From Bacteroidetes bacterium UBA6161 (GTDB lineage Bacteria > Bacteroidota > Bacteroidia > NS11-12g > UBA955), in the NCBI GenBank assembly GCA_002422315.1, contig DIUJ01000047.1, forward strand, positions 1 through 28,844: a stretch of DNA of 28,844 nt, given 5' to 3'. This document shows positions 14,992 to 23,938 of this stretch, one piece after another. A model generated the notes under the pieces. It was not told the DNA's origin. It made no database searches and saw only the letters and a list, made by a program, of their open reading frames with translations. The position numbers were made by a program, and so were the translations under genes. How positions within the stretch are numbered: the stretch's first letter is position 1; each line of letters begins with the position of its first letter.

Positions 14992-17900
14992 CTAAAAAAG
15001 ATATCTAGCTTCCATTCGCGCTACATGAACTGTAGCAGCTGTTTCTGTTTTTCTACCCTCGTAATTTAGGGTAATTTGAATATTCCGGCCAATACTCCCT
15101 CCTAACAGCAAATTCCATGTAATATTGTTCCCTGCTTGTAATCCCCTTAGTATTTCGTATGTCACAGGACTAAAAGAGTTTCCATTGTAGTCTATTTTTA
15201 TGTAGCTTAGTTTAGAATCTATGGTAACACTTTTTTTAAGAAATGTTCTAAATTGTGCTCCATTTTCTATCCACTTTGCTTTTTCACCACCAAATTCAAT
15301 TCTATTTTTGGCATCATAAAACTTAGCAAAGTAACTAACTCTAAAATTGTTGTTTGGCTGCCAAAAAACCTCTGGAAAGACTTCTGTATAGTAAAAACTA
15401 TAATTTCTATTGGGAGCAATTTCGCTGCTAAACCTTCTGTTACCTTCTTCTGCTTGCAATACTACAGACCAGATTTTAGAAAGATTGTACCTCAAATTAA
15501 TTGCTTGTTTATCAAAATCTCTAGAGTCGAAACCTTGAACCAAAAATTGTTTATTCTGTGAACTTTGGATTGCGTATTCCGCTCCAAAAGTAGGGTTTGA
15601 ACGATTAAAAAAGAGGGTGTTTTTAAACAATGAATTTACACTTAGCAAACTTATTTCTTCTATTTGGTCTTGAAAAGGGTTTAGAATATTCCAAATATTC
15701 TTCTCTGTGCTCCTTCTATCAGACCTAAAGTTGTGAACGGTAGAAAATCTATGGATTGTTTTCCTCCACTTATCCATGCTTTGCCACTTTACAGGTGCGG
15801 TTAATTTTATGGATTGGTTAAATTCATTGTTGGTAGACCTTATAAATTCTTGTGTTGGTAACATTACTTTTATATATTTTGCTTGGTCTATAAACTGGGC
15901 TATTTCAAATTCATTTAATTCCGGAATTTGATTTTGATTGTAGTCATTCCAAGTGTGTGTACCTCTACCTGCGGGTACTTCTATATACGTAAACTCCCTT
16001 TTTTGCTCCCGGCCTGTTCCTATTTGGTAGAATGTAGACCACTGAATACTTTTTTTCAAAAAACTTGCTTGGTATTCTATCCTTGCCAAAATATTCTGCC
16101 CTGGAATTTCAGCATTTCCTATTGTATCTCCAAATTGCAAGTTCCTGTATGCAAGATTTAATTTTAATCTGTCTTTGGTTTTTTTTCCTTGGGTTTCTAA
16201 TTCTAGATTTATATTATTAGAAATCAAATTATTCTTAAATGTTTCTGTTGTATTCAAATCCGGCAAAAAATCCTCTCTTCTATTTACTTCTATTCCAAGT
16301 ATGGTTTCATTCCAGCTTTTCTTTCCTTTTAACCCTACTTGATTGTATTTGAAACTAGAAGCCCCAAATCGTTCATTTGCATTCAAACTGTCTTTAAATA
16401 CACTTTGTTCACTTATATATTCTAAGGTAACTATACTATTGTCTTTAAACTCTTTTCCTATGCTTGTTCTATTTTCTACGGCGTTATTTTCACTTTGTAA
16501 AATATTTGAAGAGATAAAAGATTGGGTTTTTAATTGTTGTAAATTTTGATTAAAAATGAACCCTCTGTGTTTCAACTGCAAGTTAGCACCAAAATTATTT
16601 CCTTCAAAAATATTTTGTCTGGTAAAATTGGAATAGTTTAGTTTAAGATTTAAAAATTTATTCCATGAAATTGCACCGTTATAATTAAATAAATGCTCGG
16701 CGGTATTTAATAGGTTAGTATTGGTGGGATTACTCAATTGTTTGTTCCATACCCTTTGAAACTCCACATCTCTGTACCTTTCAAAAGGTTTGAAATTCTG
16801 GCTAATACTCTCTAAATTAAGGTTATTTAGAAAAATCAAATTGTTGTTCCCTATTTTTTTGGCTCTTTTATTCACAAGCTTTAGGTTTGCACCGTAGCCT
16901 AGGTTATCTAAATTATCTATTCCAGAAAAAGTATTTTTATCTAAATTCGATAGGGCAAGTTCAGCTGAAATTTTGGTGAAAGAATCTAACTGAAAATCAA
17001 TACCCAAGTTATACATTTGTTGTTTCTGTGGGGGAGTTAAGGGTACAATTGGTTCATAATCTCCTTGTGGAACTCCATTGATTGGCCTAACCCACTCAAA
17101 AACTCTACCATTCGAAAGTGATATTTTTTGTCTATAATTACCATTCCCTTGGCCTACCCTACTAAATGTTATTTGATAAAAAACAGTATCTGATTCTGGA
17201 TTGTTTGTAAATTCATAAATTGAGATTCCGACAGTATCTTTTTGAACATACATTATTCTGTCTGTTTGAAAAGTATTAAACCTTTTAATATTTTGGATAG
17301 CAGCCAATTGTAAATTATCGCCAGATTCTGCAAGTATATCTATGGCACTTCTATTGCTTAAAGAGTCGAATAGATCTAGATTTTGCTGAAAAGGTTGATT
17401 CCTATTGTCTTGTTCCATTAAAAGCCCTCCTCTAAATTTCCACTTATTGTATTGTACTTCGTTGTTTAAGCCTATTACAGAGCGAGAGTAGTTTCTGTCG
17501 GCATACTGAAACTCTACAACAATTCTAGAAAATTGATTGATAAAAGCCCTAGGCATAAAAGTAATTTCGCCTGTATTATAGTCTATTACATAATCGTTTT
17601 GTTGCCCTCTTTCGAGTTTATTCCCATTTATAAAAACCGATTCTGTACCAGAAATAATTAATATAAATAGTTCATTGTTTGCACCTGTAAGTCTATATGG
17701 ACCTTGAACCCCTTCCAATCCTTGAATTTCATTTCTAGCAAACCTTCCTCTGCTGACCGCTATTTCTGCATTCAGATTGTTTCTTATATTTTTAAATGAG
17801 TCCAAATACTCTAATTGCAAGCCCCTGCTTTTCTTATAAAACTTTCTAAAATATTCGTTTTCTTTATTCTGCATTAAAAAGTCACCAAGAGTCACACTAG

Positions 17901-18534
17901 AGCTATCCATACTTAACTTTACGTATACTTGGTCAAAGTCTTGTATTTGTTGGGTATTTCCCTCTGGCTGAATTGGAGAATTTTGGTCGGAAATGGCGGC
18001 TACCACCCCCACTTTGTCTCCTAATTTCCCATTTATCTGCAAATTTAAATTACTATTTAAAATCAAATCTTGGGTATTACCAACCCCCACTCCTCTAGAT
18101 ATATTCCCTTGTATATTCAATCCACTTTCTTTAAAAATATCTGGCTGTGTGCTTTCGGCTTGGTATAAAAAAGGATTTTTTATTTCAGCACTTTCTATAA
18201 GTAAGGGGTCTTTTTTGTAACTATAAAATTCAAAAACTTCAGATTTGAATTCTTTGGCCCAAAGGTGTAATGAGACGCCTATCCACTGACTGTCGAGAAT
18301 TATTATATTTTTTTCGGGTATGAAACTGTAATCTTTCTTTGCTTGTAATAAAATTGAATCTGAACTTATTTTTAAAGTAGAAATTAAGATTTTCTTATCC
18401 CCAAGATACACTGTATCAGAGTTTGATAGTATTTTTATCTCTATTGGATTGGAATTATTAAGCTGAGCGAATAACCCACTTGCAAAAAAGCAAATGCAAC
18501 TAAGCAGCATAATATGCAATGGTTTTAAAATCAA
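14992..18534 (-). CDS. Very large outer-membrane-type protein of unknown function
   Basis: A 1180-residue exported protein. The signal peptide ends at FASGLFAQ. An N-terminal region (about 25-130) precedes a conserved block with LNIQGNISRGVGVGNTQDLI, NLQINGKLGDKVGVVAAISD and EGNTQQIQDFDQVYVKLSM. After that come a GDF...FRKFYKKSRGLQ stretch and a segment GPYRLTGANNELFI ... GNKLERGQQNDYVIDYNTGE, which faintly recalls the GLxG/plug-like repeats of giant Bacteroidota barrels such as SprA (inference). The rest is alternating beta strands ending in ARMEARYLF, with Phe last as in barrel proteins. The annotated start is a TTG 4 bases after the kinase stop; the ATG at 18510 would leave a signal peptide with no basic residue. 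It is the last gene of an apparent hldD-kinase-barrel transcript. Confidence 0.82.
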   Translation of the reverse strand: MILKPLHIMLLSCICFFASGLFAQLNNSNPIEIKILSNSDTVYLGDKKILISTLKISSDSILLQAKKDYSFIPEKNIIILDSQWIGVSLHLWAKEFKSEVFEFYSYKKDPLLIESAEIKNPFLYQAESTQPDIFKESGLNIQGNISRGVGVGNTQDLILNSNLNLQINGKLGDKVGVVAAISDQNSPIQPEGNTQQIQDFDQVYVKLSMDSSSVTLGDFLMQNKENEYFRKFYKKSRGLQLEYLDSFKNIRNNLNAEIAVSRGRFARNEIQGLEGVQGPYRLTGANNELFILIISGTESVFINGNKLERGQQNDYVIDYNTGEITFMPRAFINQFSRIVVEFQYADRNYSRSVIGLNNEVQYNKWKFRGGLLMEQDNRNQPFQQNLDLFDSLSNRSAIDILAESGDNLQLAAIQNIKRFNTFQTDRIMYVQKDTVGISIYEFTNNPESDTVFYQITFSRVGQGNGNYRQKISLSNGRVFEWVRPINGVPQGDYEPIVPLTPPQKQQMYNLGIDFQLDSFTKISAELALSNLDKNTFSGIDNLDNLGYGANLKLVNKRAKKIGNNNLIFLNNLNLESISQNFKPFERYRDVEFQRVWNKQLSNPTNTNLLNTAEHLFNYNGAISWNKFLNLKLNYSNFTRQNIFEGNNFGANLQLKHRGFIFNQNLQQLKTQSFISSNILQSENNAVENRTSIGKEFKDNSIVTLEYISEQSVFKDSLNANERFGASSFKYNQVGLKGKKSWNETILGIEVNRREDFLPDLNTTETFKNNLISNNINLELETQGKKTKDRLKLNLAYRNLQFGDTIGNAEIPGQNILARIEYQASFLKKSIQWSTFYQIGTGREQKREFTYIEVPAGRGTHTWNDYNQNQIPELNEFEIAQFIDQAKYIKVMLPTQEFIRSTNNEFNQSIKLTAPVKWQSMDKWRKTIHRFSTVHNFRSDRRSTEKNIWNILNPFQDQIEEISLLSVNSLFKNTLFFNRSNPTFGAEYAIQSSQNKQFLVQGFDSRDFDKQAINLRYNLSKIWSVVLQAEEGNRRFSSEIAPNRNYSFYYTEVFPEVFWQPNNNFRVSYFAKFYDAKNRIEFGGEKAKWIENGAQFRTFLKKSVTIDSKLSYIKIDYNGNSFSPVTYEILRGLQAGNNITWNLLLGGSIGRNIQITLNYEGRKTETAATVHVARMEARYLF

Positions 18535-18538
18535 AATC

Positions 18539-21500
18539 TCAATTCTCTATGTTTTTACACAATGGCAGTTCTATGAAAAATATTGTTCCTTCGCCAAGTT
18601 TACTTTCAAAATAGATTGTTCCTTTAGATAGTTCTATGGTTTTTTTACTGATTGCCAAACCCAAACCCATTCCACTTGATTTGGTACTGAAATTAGGTCT
18701 AAAAATATTTTGTTTTTCTGCATCTGCAATTCCTATCCCATTGTCTTTTACTTTAATTAAAACAAAATCCTTATTTGGGGCATAGTCTATATAAATTTCT
18801 ATTTTTATTTCTTTATCTTCCTGCTTGGCTTGAATCGCGTTTTTTATCAAATTAATTAAAACTCTTTGAAAATGGAATTCATCTAACAAAACACGTCCCT
18901 CGTTTCCTATGGAGTTGTGAAAAATAATCTGTGTTTGCTCTGTTTTTTCGTATAATTTTATGGTATTGTTTACAAGTTTGTCTAGTTCTACTACCTCGTA
19001 TTTGGGTTCAGGCATTTTTGCAAAATTTGAAAACTCATCGGCCATTTTAGACAAAGAATCAATTTGAGTAATCAAAAGGTTTGTAACCTTGGTAATATTT
19101 GCTTGCAAATCCTGACCAGACACCAAAGCAGAACGCTGCAAGTGCTGCACACTAAGTTTCATAGGGGTTAAAGGATTTTTGATTTCGTGTGCCACTTGCT
19201 TAGCCATTTCTTTCCAAGCTCCTTCCCTTTCTGATTGTGCTAGTTTGTCTATACTAATTTCCAATTTTTGTACTACTTCATTGTAGGTATGTACTAGCTG
19301 TCCCAACTCATCTTTCCCTTCCCATGCTATTTGTTCCATTTTCCTATCTAGTCTTAGTCTTTTTAAATGCACATTAATCATTTTTAGCGGTTTGGTAATA
19401 AAGCCAGAAAGTATAATAGCAAAGAATCCTGTTACAAATAAAAACAAAACAAATACATTGGAAATATTGAGAATTAATGCAGTAATTTCTTTGTTTGCTT
19501 CCTTGTCGCCAGCAAAATATGGCATGTGTATGTATCCCATTAACTCCTGCTCACTGTTTAGTATTGCTTGGTAATATGAATTGTATTTTATGCCTCCTAA
19601 AACTTCTTCTTGATTGTACGAAAATAACTTTTGGACAATCAATTGGATATATGCATCTGGATTTATAAGATTATTGATAAGGCCTTTGTTTAACAAATTG
19701 TTGTTGGAAGTGAGAATAAGAACCCCTTCTTTGTCAAATATATTTATATCGGTATTGTAGCTTTCTCCCAAACTAATCAAATATTCTCTTTGAGCCCCTG
19801 TTGCTCTATTCCCAAACACAAAACCTGTTTTTTCGAGTTCTACCGAAATACTTTTAACTTTTTCCAGTGTTTGTCTTTTTTGCAATTCATTGTAATTTGA
19901 TTTAAGAAAGTTTACCACTAAAATACTCCCAATAATAAAACTAATGATCAGTTCTAATAAAAGAGCTGTGCGAATTTTACTGCTTAAAAGCATAGAATGT
20001 ATGGTAGGCAAATAAAGCCTTTTGTTAAAATACGATTTTCGTACCTTGTTTACGTGAATCCATTTAAACAAATAATTTAGACTTATAAATAGCAACCACG
20101 AAAGAAGCAATGACAATAATATAAAACTAAAAATAGTAAACAAGTCGCTCCATTTTCTTTGTTTTGAGACTAGAACTATCGTTTTGTTGTTGCTTTCTTT
20201 ATATACATAGTATGCATAACCATTTTGTTTAAAACTAGAATCCGTATGTTGAATCACATACTTTGAATTGGTTCTCTCAAATGGAAAATCAGGGCTTACT
20301 CTTATTAGTTGATTTTGCGCATACAACGCAAAAAAGTAATCGTATGGATTGGCATTTAAGTTAGACTTTTCAAAATAATCTTGGAAAAGCCTATTTGAGC
20401 TTCGAACTTTTTGCCTAAGCAGAATATAAATGGATTTAAAACTATCCGTATTGGGTTTTCCAGTTGTAAACTCTGCTATATAGCCCGAAAAATCTGGGCT
20501 ATCCATTATCTTATAAAAACTTGTACCTAGTTTATTTTCTTTCGATAAGTGGATATAGCGTTTTAAAGTGCCTATACTTCTTTTGTTATAGCTTTTTCGC
20601 TTGCGATCATGCTCTTCAAAAACTTCTACACTTACCTCAAAATCTCTAAAATAATCTAAAAAGTAATCGTATTTAATGGTCTCGTTTATGCTTTTGTAAT
20701 TTAGACTTCTACCTGATGAAAAAATATTTACAATCACTTTGTCTTCAATCAGATTTTGTTCTGTTTCCAAAAGTTTATATTCAAATTGGAGATCCCTCTC
20801 ATTAACCAATTTTTGCGCATAAAGGGTTTTGTACGATTTCTCTTTTTGCTGTACAAAATAATTTAAAAACAGAGATACAAATAAACAGTATATCAAAAGC
20901 AGCAGCGCATCTTTTCCTATGTTCTTTATTTTAAAACTACTCCAAGTTAAAAACCATAAAATAAAAAGAAAGATAACGAGATACAGACCTATTTGAGATT
21001 CTACTTTTGCAAACACAAAACCTATAAAAACCATGCTAAGTATTGCTCCCAATGCGGTAGCAATTGGTTTTTGGGGCCGTATTTTGCTCTCTATATATGT
21101 AAACAGTTTGAAAACTTGCAGGAAAAGAATAAAATAAAGGCCTATGAATAAAAGTCCTAAAATAGAAAGCACTCCTATTTTGTCTATTAAAACCGGATCG
21201 AAATTTATGTTGGAGTCATGAACCAAGTGCCTAATTTGGGATACTAACCAAAAAACAAACAGTAAAACCAAACCCACAACAACAAACCAAATAAATAAAG
21301 AGTATGGCCTGTTTTTGAGATTGAAATTTGATTTTCGTAATACTTCTAAAATAAAAATAGATCCAAAAATATATAAGAATAAATTCAAAAATAGATCTAT
21401 TGGAGAACTCGTAAAGTTTGAATAAGCCAAAATTTCTGGACTAAAAAACAGGGTATCTTGGAATCTTGTAAATACAAAATTAAAATAAAATAAGATCCTG

Positions 21501-22243
21501 ATAAGTACAAAAAAACCAAAAATATACAACGATACTTTAGACCATTTCTTTTGTTTATCTATCTCAGTAAATAGAATTGAAACAAGTAAAATAGAAAAGG
21601 AAAGAACATAAAAAAACAAAAGTAGACTATTCCCAAAGCTTGAATGTACTAGTTTCAAATAAAATACTTCTTTGCCTTTAGTATCTAGTACAGGGATAAA
21701 ATACATATCCTTTGGGTACAAGGAAAGTTCCACATTGGAATTAATGGACAAATTTGGAACGAGCTGGAACTGGGGCAATGAAGTACCCGCAATGGAATAA
21801 TGGGTGGCAAGTTTTTGTAAAACAAAATAGGAAAATCTATTCTTTTGAATAGAAGCTACTTTATAAAAACCATCGGCCAACTGAATATAATCGTACCTTA
21901 CCTTTTCATCTGGTTTAAAAAAACGAAAATTTATTTTATCACTAGACCAAAAAACAGGTTCGGTATTTTCAAAAACAAAGGAATGGTATTTATTGTCTCG
22001 AAACAGATTTAAAGCTTGAATATAAAAAGAGTCATTGGTAGGAATATTCCTTACCAATACTAATTTATGTAGAATATCAGCCTCGGTATCCTGAACAAAT
22101 TTTTGAACTTTAAGATGGATAGAAATTGTTTCTTTTTTCTCGTAAAAGTCTAAAAATTTCTCAGCAAGCACGCTGGCAAAAAACAATACAATAGAAAGCC
22201 ATAGTATTTTTAAACTAAAAATCGTATCGATGGCCTTTCTCAT
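18539..22243 (-). CDS. Giant polytopic sensor histidine kinase (NtrY-like)
   Basis: A 1234-residue inner-membrane sensor kinase. I count about twelve membrane segments: one near residues 10-28, a cluster of eight between about 205 and 480, a pair around 715-800 and one near 930-950. Between them are three probable periplasmic regions (about 30-200, 485-700, 800-925). A HAMP-like linker follows (TKPLKMINVHLKRLRLDRKM ... DELGQLVHTYNEV), then the H box VAHEIKNPLTPMKLS with phospho-acceptor His1019, the N box LINLIKNAIQAK (Asn1135), KDNGIGIADA and SSGMGLGLAISKKTIEL. The H-box sequence is the NtrY type. No receiver domain and no response-regulator gene are next to it, so the partner is elsewhere. 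It starts 15 bases after hldD and ends 4 bases before the giant barrel gene. Confidence 0.93.
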   Translation of the reverse strand: MRKAIDTIFSLKILWLSIVLFFASVLAEKFLDFYEKKETISIHLKVQKFVQDTEADILHKLVLVRNIPTNDSFYIQALNLFRDNKYHSFVFENTEPVFWSSDKINFRFFKPDEKVRYDYIQLADGFYKVASIQKNRFSYFVLQKLATHYSIAGTSLPQFQLVPNLSINSNVELSLYPKDMYFIPVLDTKGKEVFYLKLVHSSFGNSLLLFFYVLSFSILLVSILFTEIDKQKKWSKVSLYIFGFFVLIRILFYFNFVFTRFQDTLFFSPEILAYSNFTSSPIDLFLNLFLYIFGSIFILEVLRKSNFNLKNRPYSLFIWFVVVGLVLLFVFWLVSQIRHLVHDSNINFDPVLIDKIGVLSILGLLFIGLYFILFLQVFKLFTYIESKIRPQKPIATALGAILSMVFIGFVFAKVESQIGLYLVIFLFILWFLTWSSFKIKNIGKDALLLLIYCLFVSLFLNYFVQQKEKSYKTLYAQKLVNERDLQFEYKLLETEQNLIEDKVIVNIFSSGRSLNYKSINETIKYDYFLDYFRDFEVSVEVFEEHDRKRKSYNKRSIGTLKRYIHLSKENKLGTSFYKIMDSPDFSGYIAEFTTGKPNTDSFKSIYILLRQKVRSSNRLFQDYFEKSNLNANPYDYFFALYAQNQLIRVSPDFPFERTNSKYVIQHTDSSFKQNGYAYYVYKESNNKTIVLVSKQRKWSDLFTIFSFILLSLLLSWLLFISLNYLFKWIHVNKVRKSYFNKRLYLPTIHSMLLSSKIRTALLLELIISFIIGSILVVNFLKSNYNELQKRQTLEKVKSISVELEKTGFVFGNRATGAQREYLISLGESYNTDINIFDKEGVLILTSNNNLLNKGLINNLINPDAYIQLIVQKLFSYNQEEVLGGIKYNSYYQAILNSEQELMGYIHMPYFAGDKEANKEITALILNISNVFVLFLFVTGFFAIILSGFITKPLKMINVHLKRLRLDRKMEQIAWEGKDELGQLVHTYNEVVQKLEISIDKLAQSEREGAWKEMAKQVAHEIKNPLTPMKLSVQHLQRSALVSGQDLQANITKVTNLLITQIDSLSKMADEFSNFAKMPEPKYEVVELDKLVNNTIKLYEKTEQTQIIFHNSIGNEGRVLLDEFHFQRVLINLIKNAIQAKQEDKEIKIEIYIDYAPNKDFVLIKVKDNGIGIADAEKQNIFRPNFSTKSSGMGLGLAISKKTIELSKGTIYFESKLGEGTIFFIELPLCKNIEN

Positions 22244-22258
22244 TAGCTTAATTTTTAA

Positions 22259-23224
22259 TTATATGTAATATGCATGCGAAACCAAGTATTGTTGAACATA
22301 TTCCTGAACGGCCTCTTCTAAGCTTGTAAACTCTGTTCTATAACCAACATTCCTTAACTTTTGCATATCTGCACAGGTATAATATTGGTACTTGTCTCTA
22401 ATATCTATTGGTGTATCTATAAACTCAATATTGTCTTTTAAATCCAGAGCGTTAAAAACCGCTTTTGTTAAATCTAAAAAACTACGAGCCACTCCGGTTC
22501 CTAAATTGTATATTCCAGATGCTGGTCTATTTTCCATCATATACAGGATTACATCTACCACATCTTTTACATAAATAAAATCTCTTAGTTGTTTTCCATC
22601 TTCGAAATCTGGGTGATGGCTTCTAAATAAATTGACCTTACCATTGGCCTGAATTTGATTAAAAGCATGCATTACAACACTTGCCATTCTCCCTTTGTGG
22701 TATTCATTGGGTCCGAAAACATTAAAAAATTTGAATCCTGCCCAAAAAAAAGGTTGTTCTTTTTGCTCCAAAACCCATTTATCAAATTCATTTTTAGACA
22801 CGCCGTATGGATTCAAAGGTTGCAGCTCCAAAGGACTGGTACTGTCGCTAAAACCCTCGCTGCCAATACCATAAGTAGCCGCAGAAGATGCATACAAAAA
22901 TGGTATCCCATTTTCCAAACAAATTTGCCATAGTTTTTTAGAGTAATTTAAGTTCAATTTATCTAAAATCTCTTTGTCAAACTCTGCCGTATTTGTTCTA
23001 GCCCCGATATGCAACACGGACTGCACTTGATTTGCATTCTCCTGTAACCACTCAGCAAAAATTTCTCTATCAATTTTGGGCAGGTCTTTGTGCTTCGTAA
23101 AGTTAGGCTTTTTGGATTCTACAGAAAAATCATCTACTGCAACCAAATCTTTGTATCCTCTTTTGTACAACTCCGCAATTAAACAACTGCCAATAAATCC
23201 AGCAGCTCCAGTAACAACAATCAT
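22259..23224 (-). CDS. hldD: ADP-L-glycero-D-manno-heptose 6-epimerase
   Basis: A 321-residue cytoplasmic short-chain dehydrogenase/epimerase that interconverts ADP-D-glycero- and ADP-L-glycero-D-manno-heptose, giving the heptose for lipopolysaccharide core. NAD(P) binding is by G6-A-A-G9-F-I-G12; an SSAATYG block (113-119) and Y140-G-V-S-K144 form the catalytic set. The HldD-specific stretch FKFFNVFGPNEYHKGRMASVV followed by LFRS, DFEDGKQLRDFIYVKDVVDV separates it from GalE-type epimerases. Length is typical. It appears to be the first gene of a transcript with the giant kinase and the barrel protein, linking LPS synthesis to an envelope sensor (inference). No other heptose genes are in the window. 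Confidence 0.92.
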   Translation of the reverse strand: MIVVTGAAGFIGSCLIAELYKRGYKDLVAVDDFSVESKKPNFTKHKDLPKIDREIFAEWLQENANQVQSVLHIGARTNTAEFDKEILDKLNLNYSKKLWQICLENGIPFLYASSAATYGIGSEGFSDSTSPLELQPLNPYGVSKNEFDKWVLEQKEQPFFWAGFKFFNVFGPNEYHKGRMASVVMHAFNQIQANGKVNLFRSHHPDFEDGKQLRDFIYVKDVVDVILYMMENRPASGIYNLGTGVARSFLDLTKAVFNALDLKDNIEFIDTPIDIRDKYQYYTCADMQKLRNVGYRTEFTSLEEAVQEYVQQYLVSHAYYI

Positions 23225-23248
23225 TTTTAGTTTCTTTTTTTAACTCTT

Positions 23249-23278
23249 CAAAAATAAGCATAAATGACGATTTGCAAA
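23249..23278 (-). promoter_or_regulatory. Bacteroidota-type promoter of the hldD transcript
   Basis: On the minus strand TTTG (23278-23275), an 18-base spacer and TATTTTTG (23256-23249) fit the -33/-7 consensus. The -7 element ends 24 bases before the hldD ATG, so unlike several others in this window this transcript would have a leader of about 20 bases, rich in A and without a Shine-Dalgarno site. Confidence 0.6.
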
Positions 23279-23359
23279 GGTTAAATTCTAAGTATTAAAT
23301 TGCATTTATTTTATGCTATTTAACCTATGCAGGCATTGGCGGAAGACAATAGTTAAACC

Positions 23360-23383
23360 CAAAATACGCATTAGCGTATTTTG
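23360..23383. repeat. Hairpin with AAAATACGC arms, copy 1
   Basis: Arms CAAAATACGC (23360-23369) and GCGTATTTTG (23374-23383) enclose the loop ATTA. The 22-base core 23361-23382 recurs exactly at 28823-28844, and a longer-stemmed variant is at 23939-23970. It is preceded by GTTAAACC and followed by GGTTAA a few bases later, as if an outer stem has decayed. Confidence 0.7.
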
Positions 23384-23402
23384 CCCTTTGGTTAATGACA
23401 AT

Positions 23403-23429
23403 CCTAACAAAATCTTTGATTTTGTTAGG
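23403..23429. repeat. 12-bp hairpin CCTAACAAAATC
   Basis: Arms CCTAACAAAATC (23403-23414) and its exact complement (23418-23429) enclose a TTT loop. The core AAAATC-TTT-GATTT recurs at 23908-23933 in a degenerate hairpin, so this is probably another member of the intergenic repeat set. Confidence 0.65.
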
Positions 23430-23436
23430 GTTTTAG

Positions 23437-23465
23437 GTCTTACGACTGCGATAGTCGTATAAGAC
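23437..23465. repeat. Bulged hairpin GTCTTACGACT
   Basis: Arms GTCTTACGACT (23437-23447) and AGTCGTATAAGAC (23453-23465) pair apart from a two-base bulge, with loop GCGAT. No second copy is seen in this window. Confidence 0.55.
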
Positions 23466-23484
23466 TCATAGGAGGTTAACCATT

Positions 23485-23516
23485 ACAAAAAAATGCTTTT
23501 CAAGCATTTTTTTTGT
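23485..23516. terminator. Terminator-like hairpin with A- and T-tracts
   Basis: An ATGCTT/AAGCAT stem with loop TTC is flanked by seven A on the left and eight T on the right, so it looks like an intrinsic terminator in either direction. It lies more than 500 bases beyond the 3' end of the minus-strand T9SS gene and upstream of hldD; it may insulate hldD from read-through. The stem is AT-rich, so efficiency is uncertain. Confidence 0.45.
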
Positions 23517-23519
23517 CAT

Positions 23520-23547
23520 TTCAACATTAGAAAACTCTAATGCTGAA
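23520..23547. repeat. Hairpin of the CATTAGA family, inverted loop
   Basis: TTCAACATTAGA (23520-23531), loop AAAC and TCTAATGCTGAA (23536-23547) pair with a single mismatch. The larger hairpin at 23856-23905 has the same arms with the complementary loop GTTT, so the two are copies in opposite orientation. It is followed by an ATTCTATCTAACTTA module shared with 249-263. Confidence 0.6.
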
Positions 23548-23697
23548 TTCTATCTAACTTAATTTTCTGCGATAAACAAGTTATCCCTATTTTCTCAAAA
23601 ATTAAAAAAAATCCTTACACTTTAAGTTTAATCCTTTGCGAGCCATTTATTCATTTTAGAATTTTGGGTCGAGAATGCTAAACCCTTCGCTTATTTC

Positions 23698-23710
23698 GCA
23701 CCTTTGGTGC
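23698..23710. repeat. GCACC-TTT-GGTGC hairpin copy
   Basis: The hairpin sits in ATTTCGCACCTTTGGTGCTT, the same string as at 4-23. An ATTTGAGCAAG module follows at 23819-23829, as one does at 65-77 in the left spacer, so module order is conserved between the two spacers. Confidence 0.6.
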
Positions 23711-23733
23711 TTGTTGATTAATTGTTATTTTTT

Positions 23734-23753
23734 CATAGCCCTGTCAGGCTATG
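23734..23753. repeat. CATAGCC/GGCTATG hairpin
   Basis: Seven-base arms CATAGCC (23734-23740) and GGCTATG (23747-23753) enclose the loop CTGTCA. It lies between two GCACC hairpins. Confidence 0.5.
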
Positions 23754-23764
23754 CTAAGGATTGC

Positions 23765-23777
23765 GCACCTTTGGTGC
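23765..23777. repeat. Second GCACC-TTT-GGTGC hairpin in this spacer
   Basis: The 13-base unit is identical to 9-21 and 23698-23710, here preceded by ATTGC instead of ATTTC. That makes three direct copies plus one inverted partial copy in the window. Confidence 0.55.
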
Positions 23778-23855
23778 TAACAGGAACTTATCCATTTGAT
23801 ATTTCAACAGCGAATGAAATTTGAGCAAGTCTTATATGCACCAAACTATGAAATT

Positions 23856-23905
23856 TTAATCCCACATTCAGCATTAGAGTTTTCTAATGCTGAATGTGGG
23901 ATTAA
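23856..23905. repeat. Perfect 23-bp stem hairpin
   Basis: Arms 23856-23878 and 23883-23905 are perfect complements around the loop GTTT (23879-23882). The inner part carries the CATTCAGCATTAGA arm found in degenerate form at 23520. The outer part is TTAATCCCA. It is the longest uninterrupted palindrome I found in the window. Confidence 0.75.
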
Positions 23906-23907
23906 CC

Positions 23908-23933
23908 CTGACAAAATCTTTGATTTACGTCAG
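23908..23933. repeat. Degenerate CTGAC/GTCAG hairpin
   Basis: CTGAC...AAATC, loop TTT, GATTT...GTCAG pair with unpaired bases between the two stem parts. The core matches the perfect hairpin at 23403-23429. Confidence 0.4.
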
Positions 23934-23938
23934 CCCAA

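Noticed and set aside
18539..22243. Hybrid two-component protein
   Set aside because: The kinase ends shortly after its ATP-binding glycine motifs; there is no receiver domain in the C-terminal sequence.
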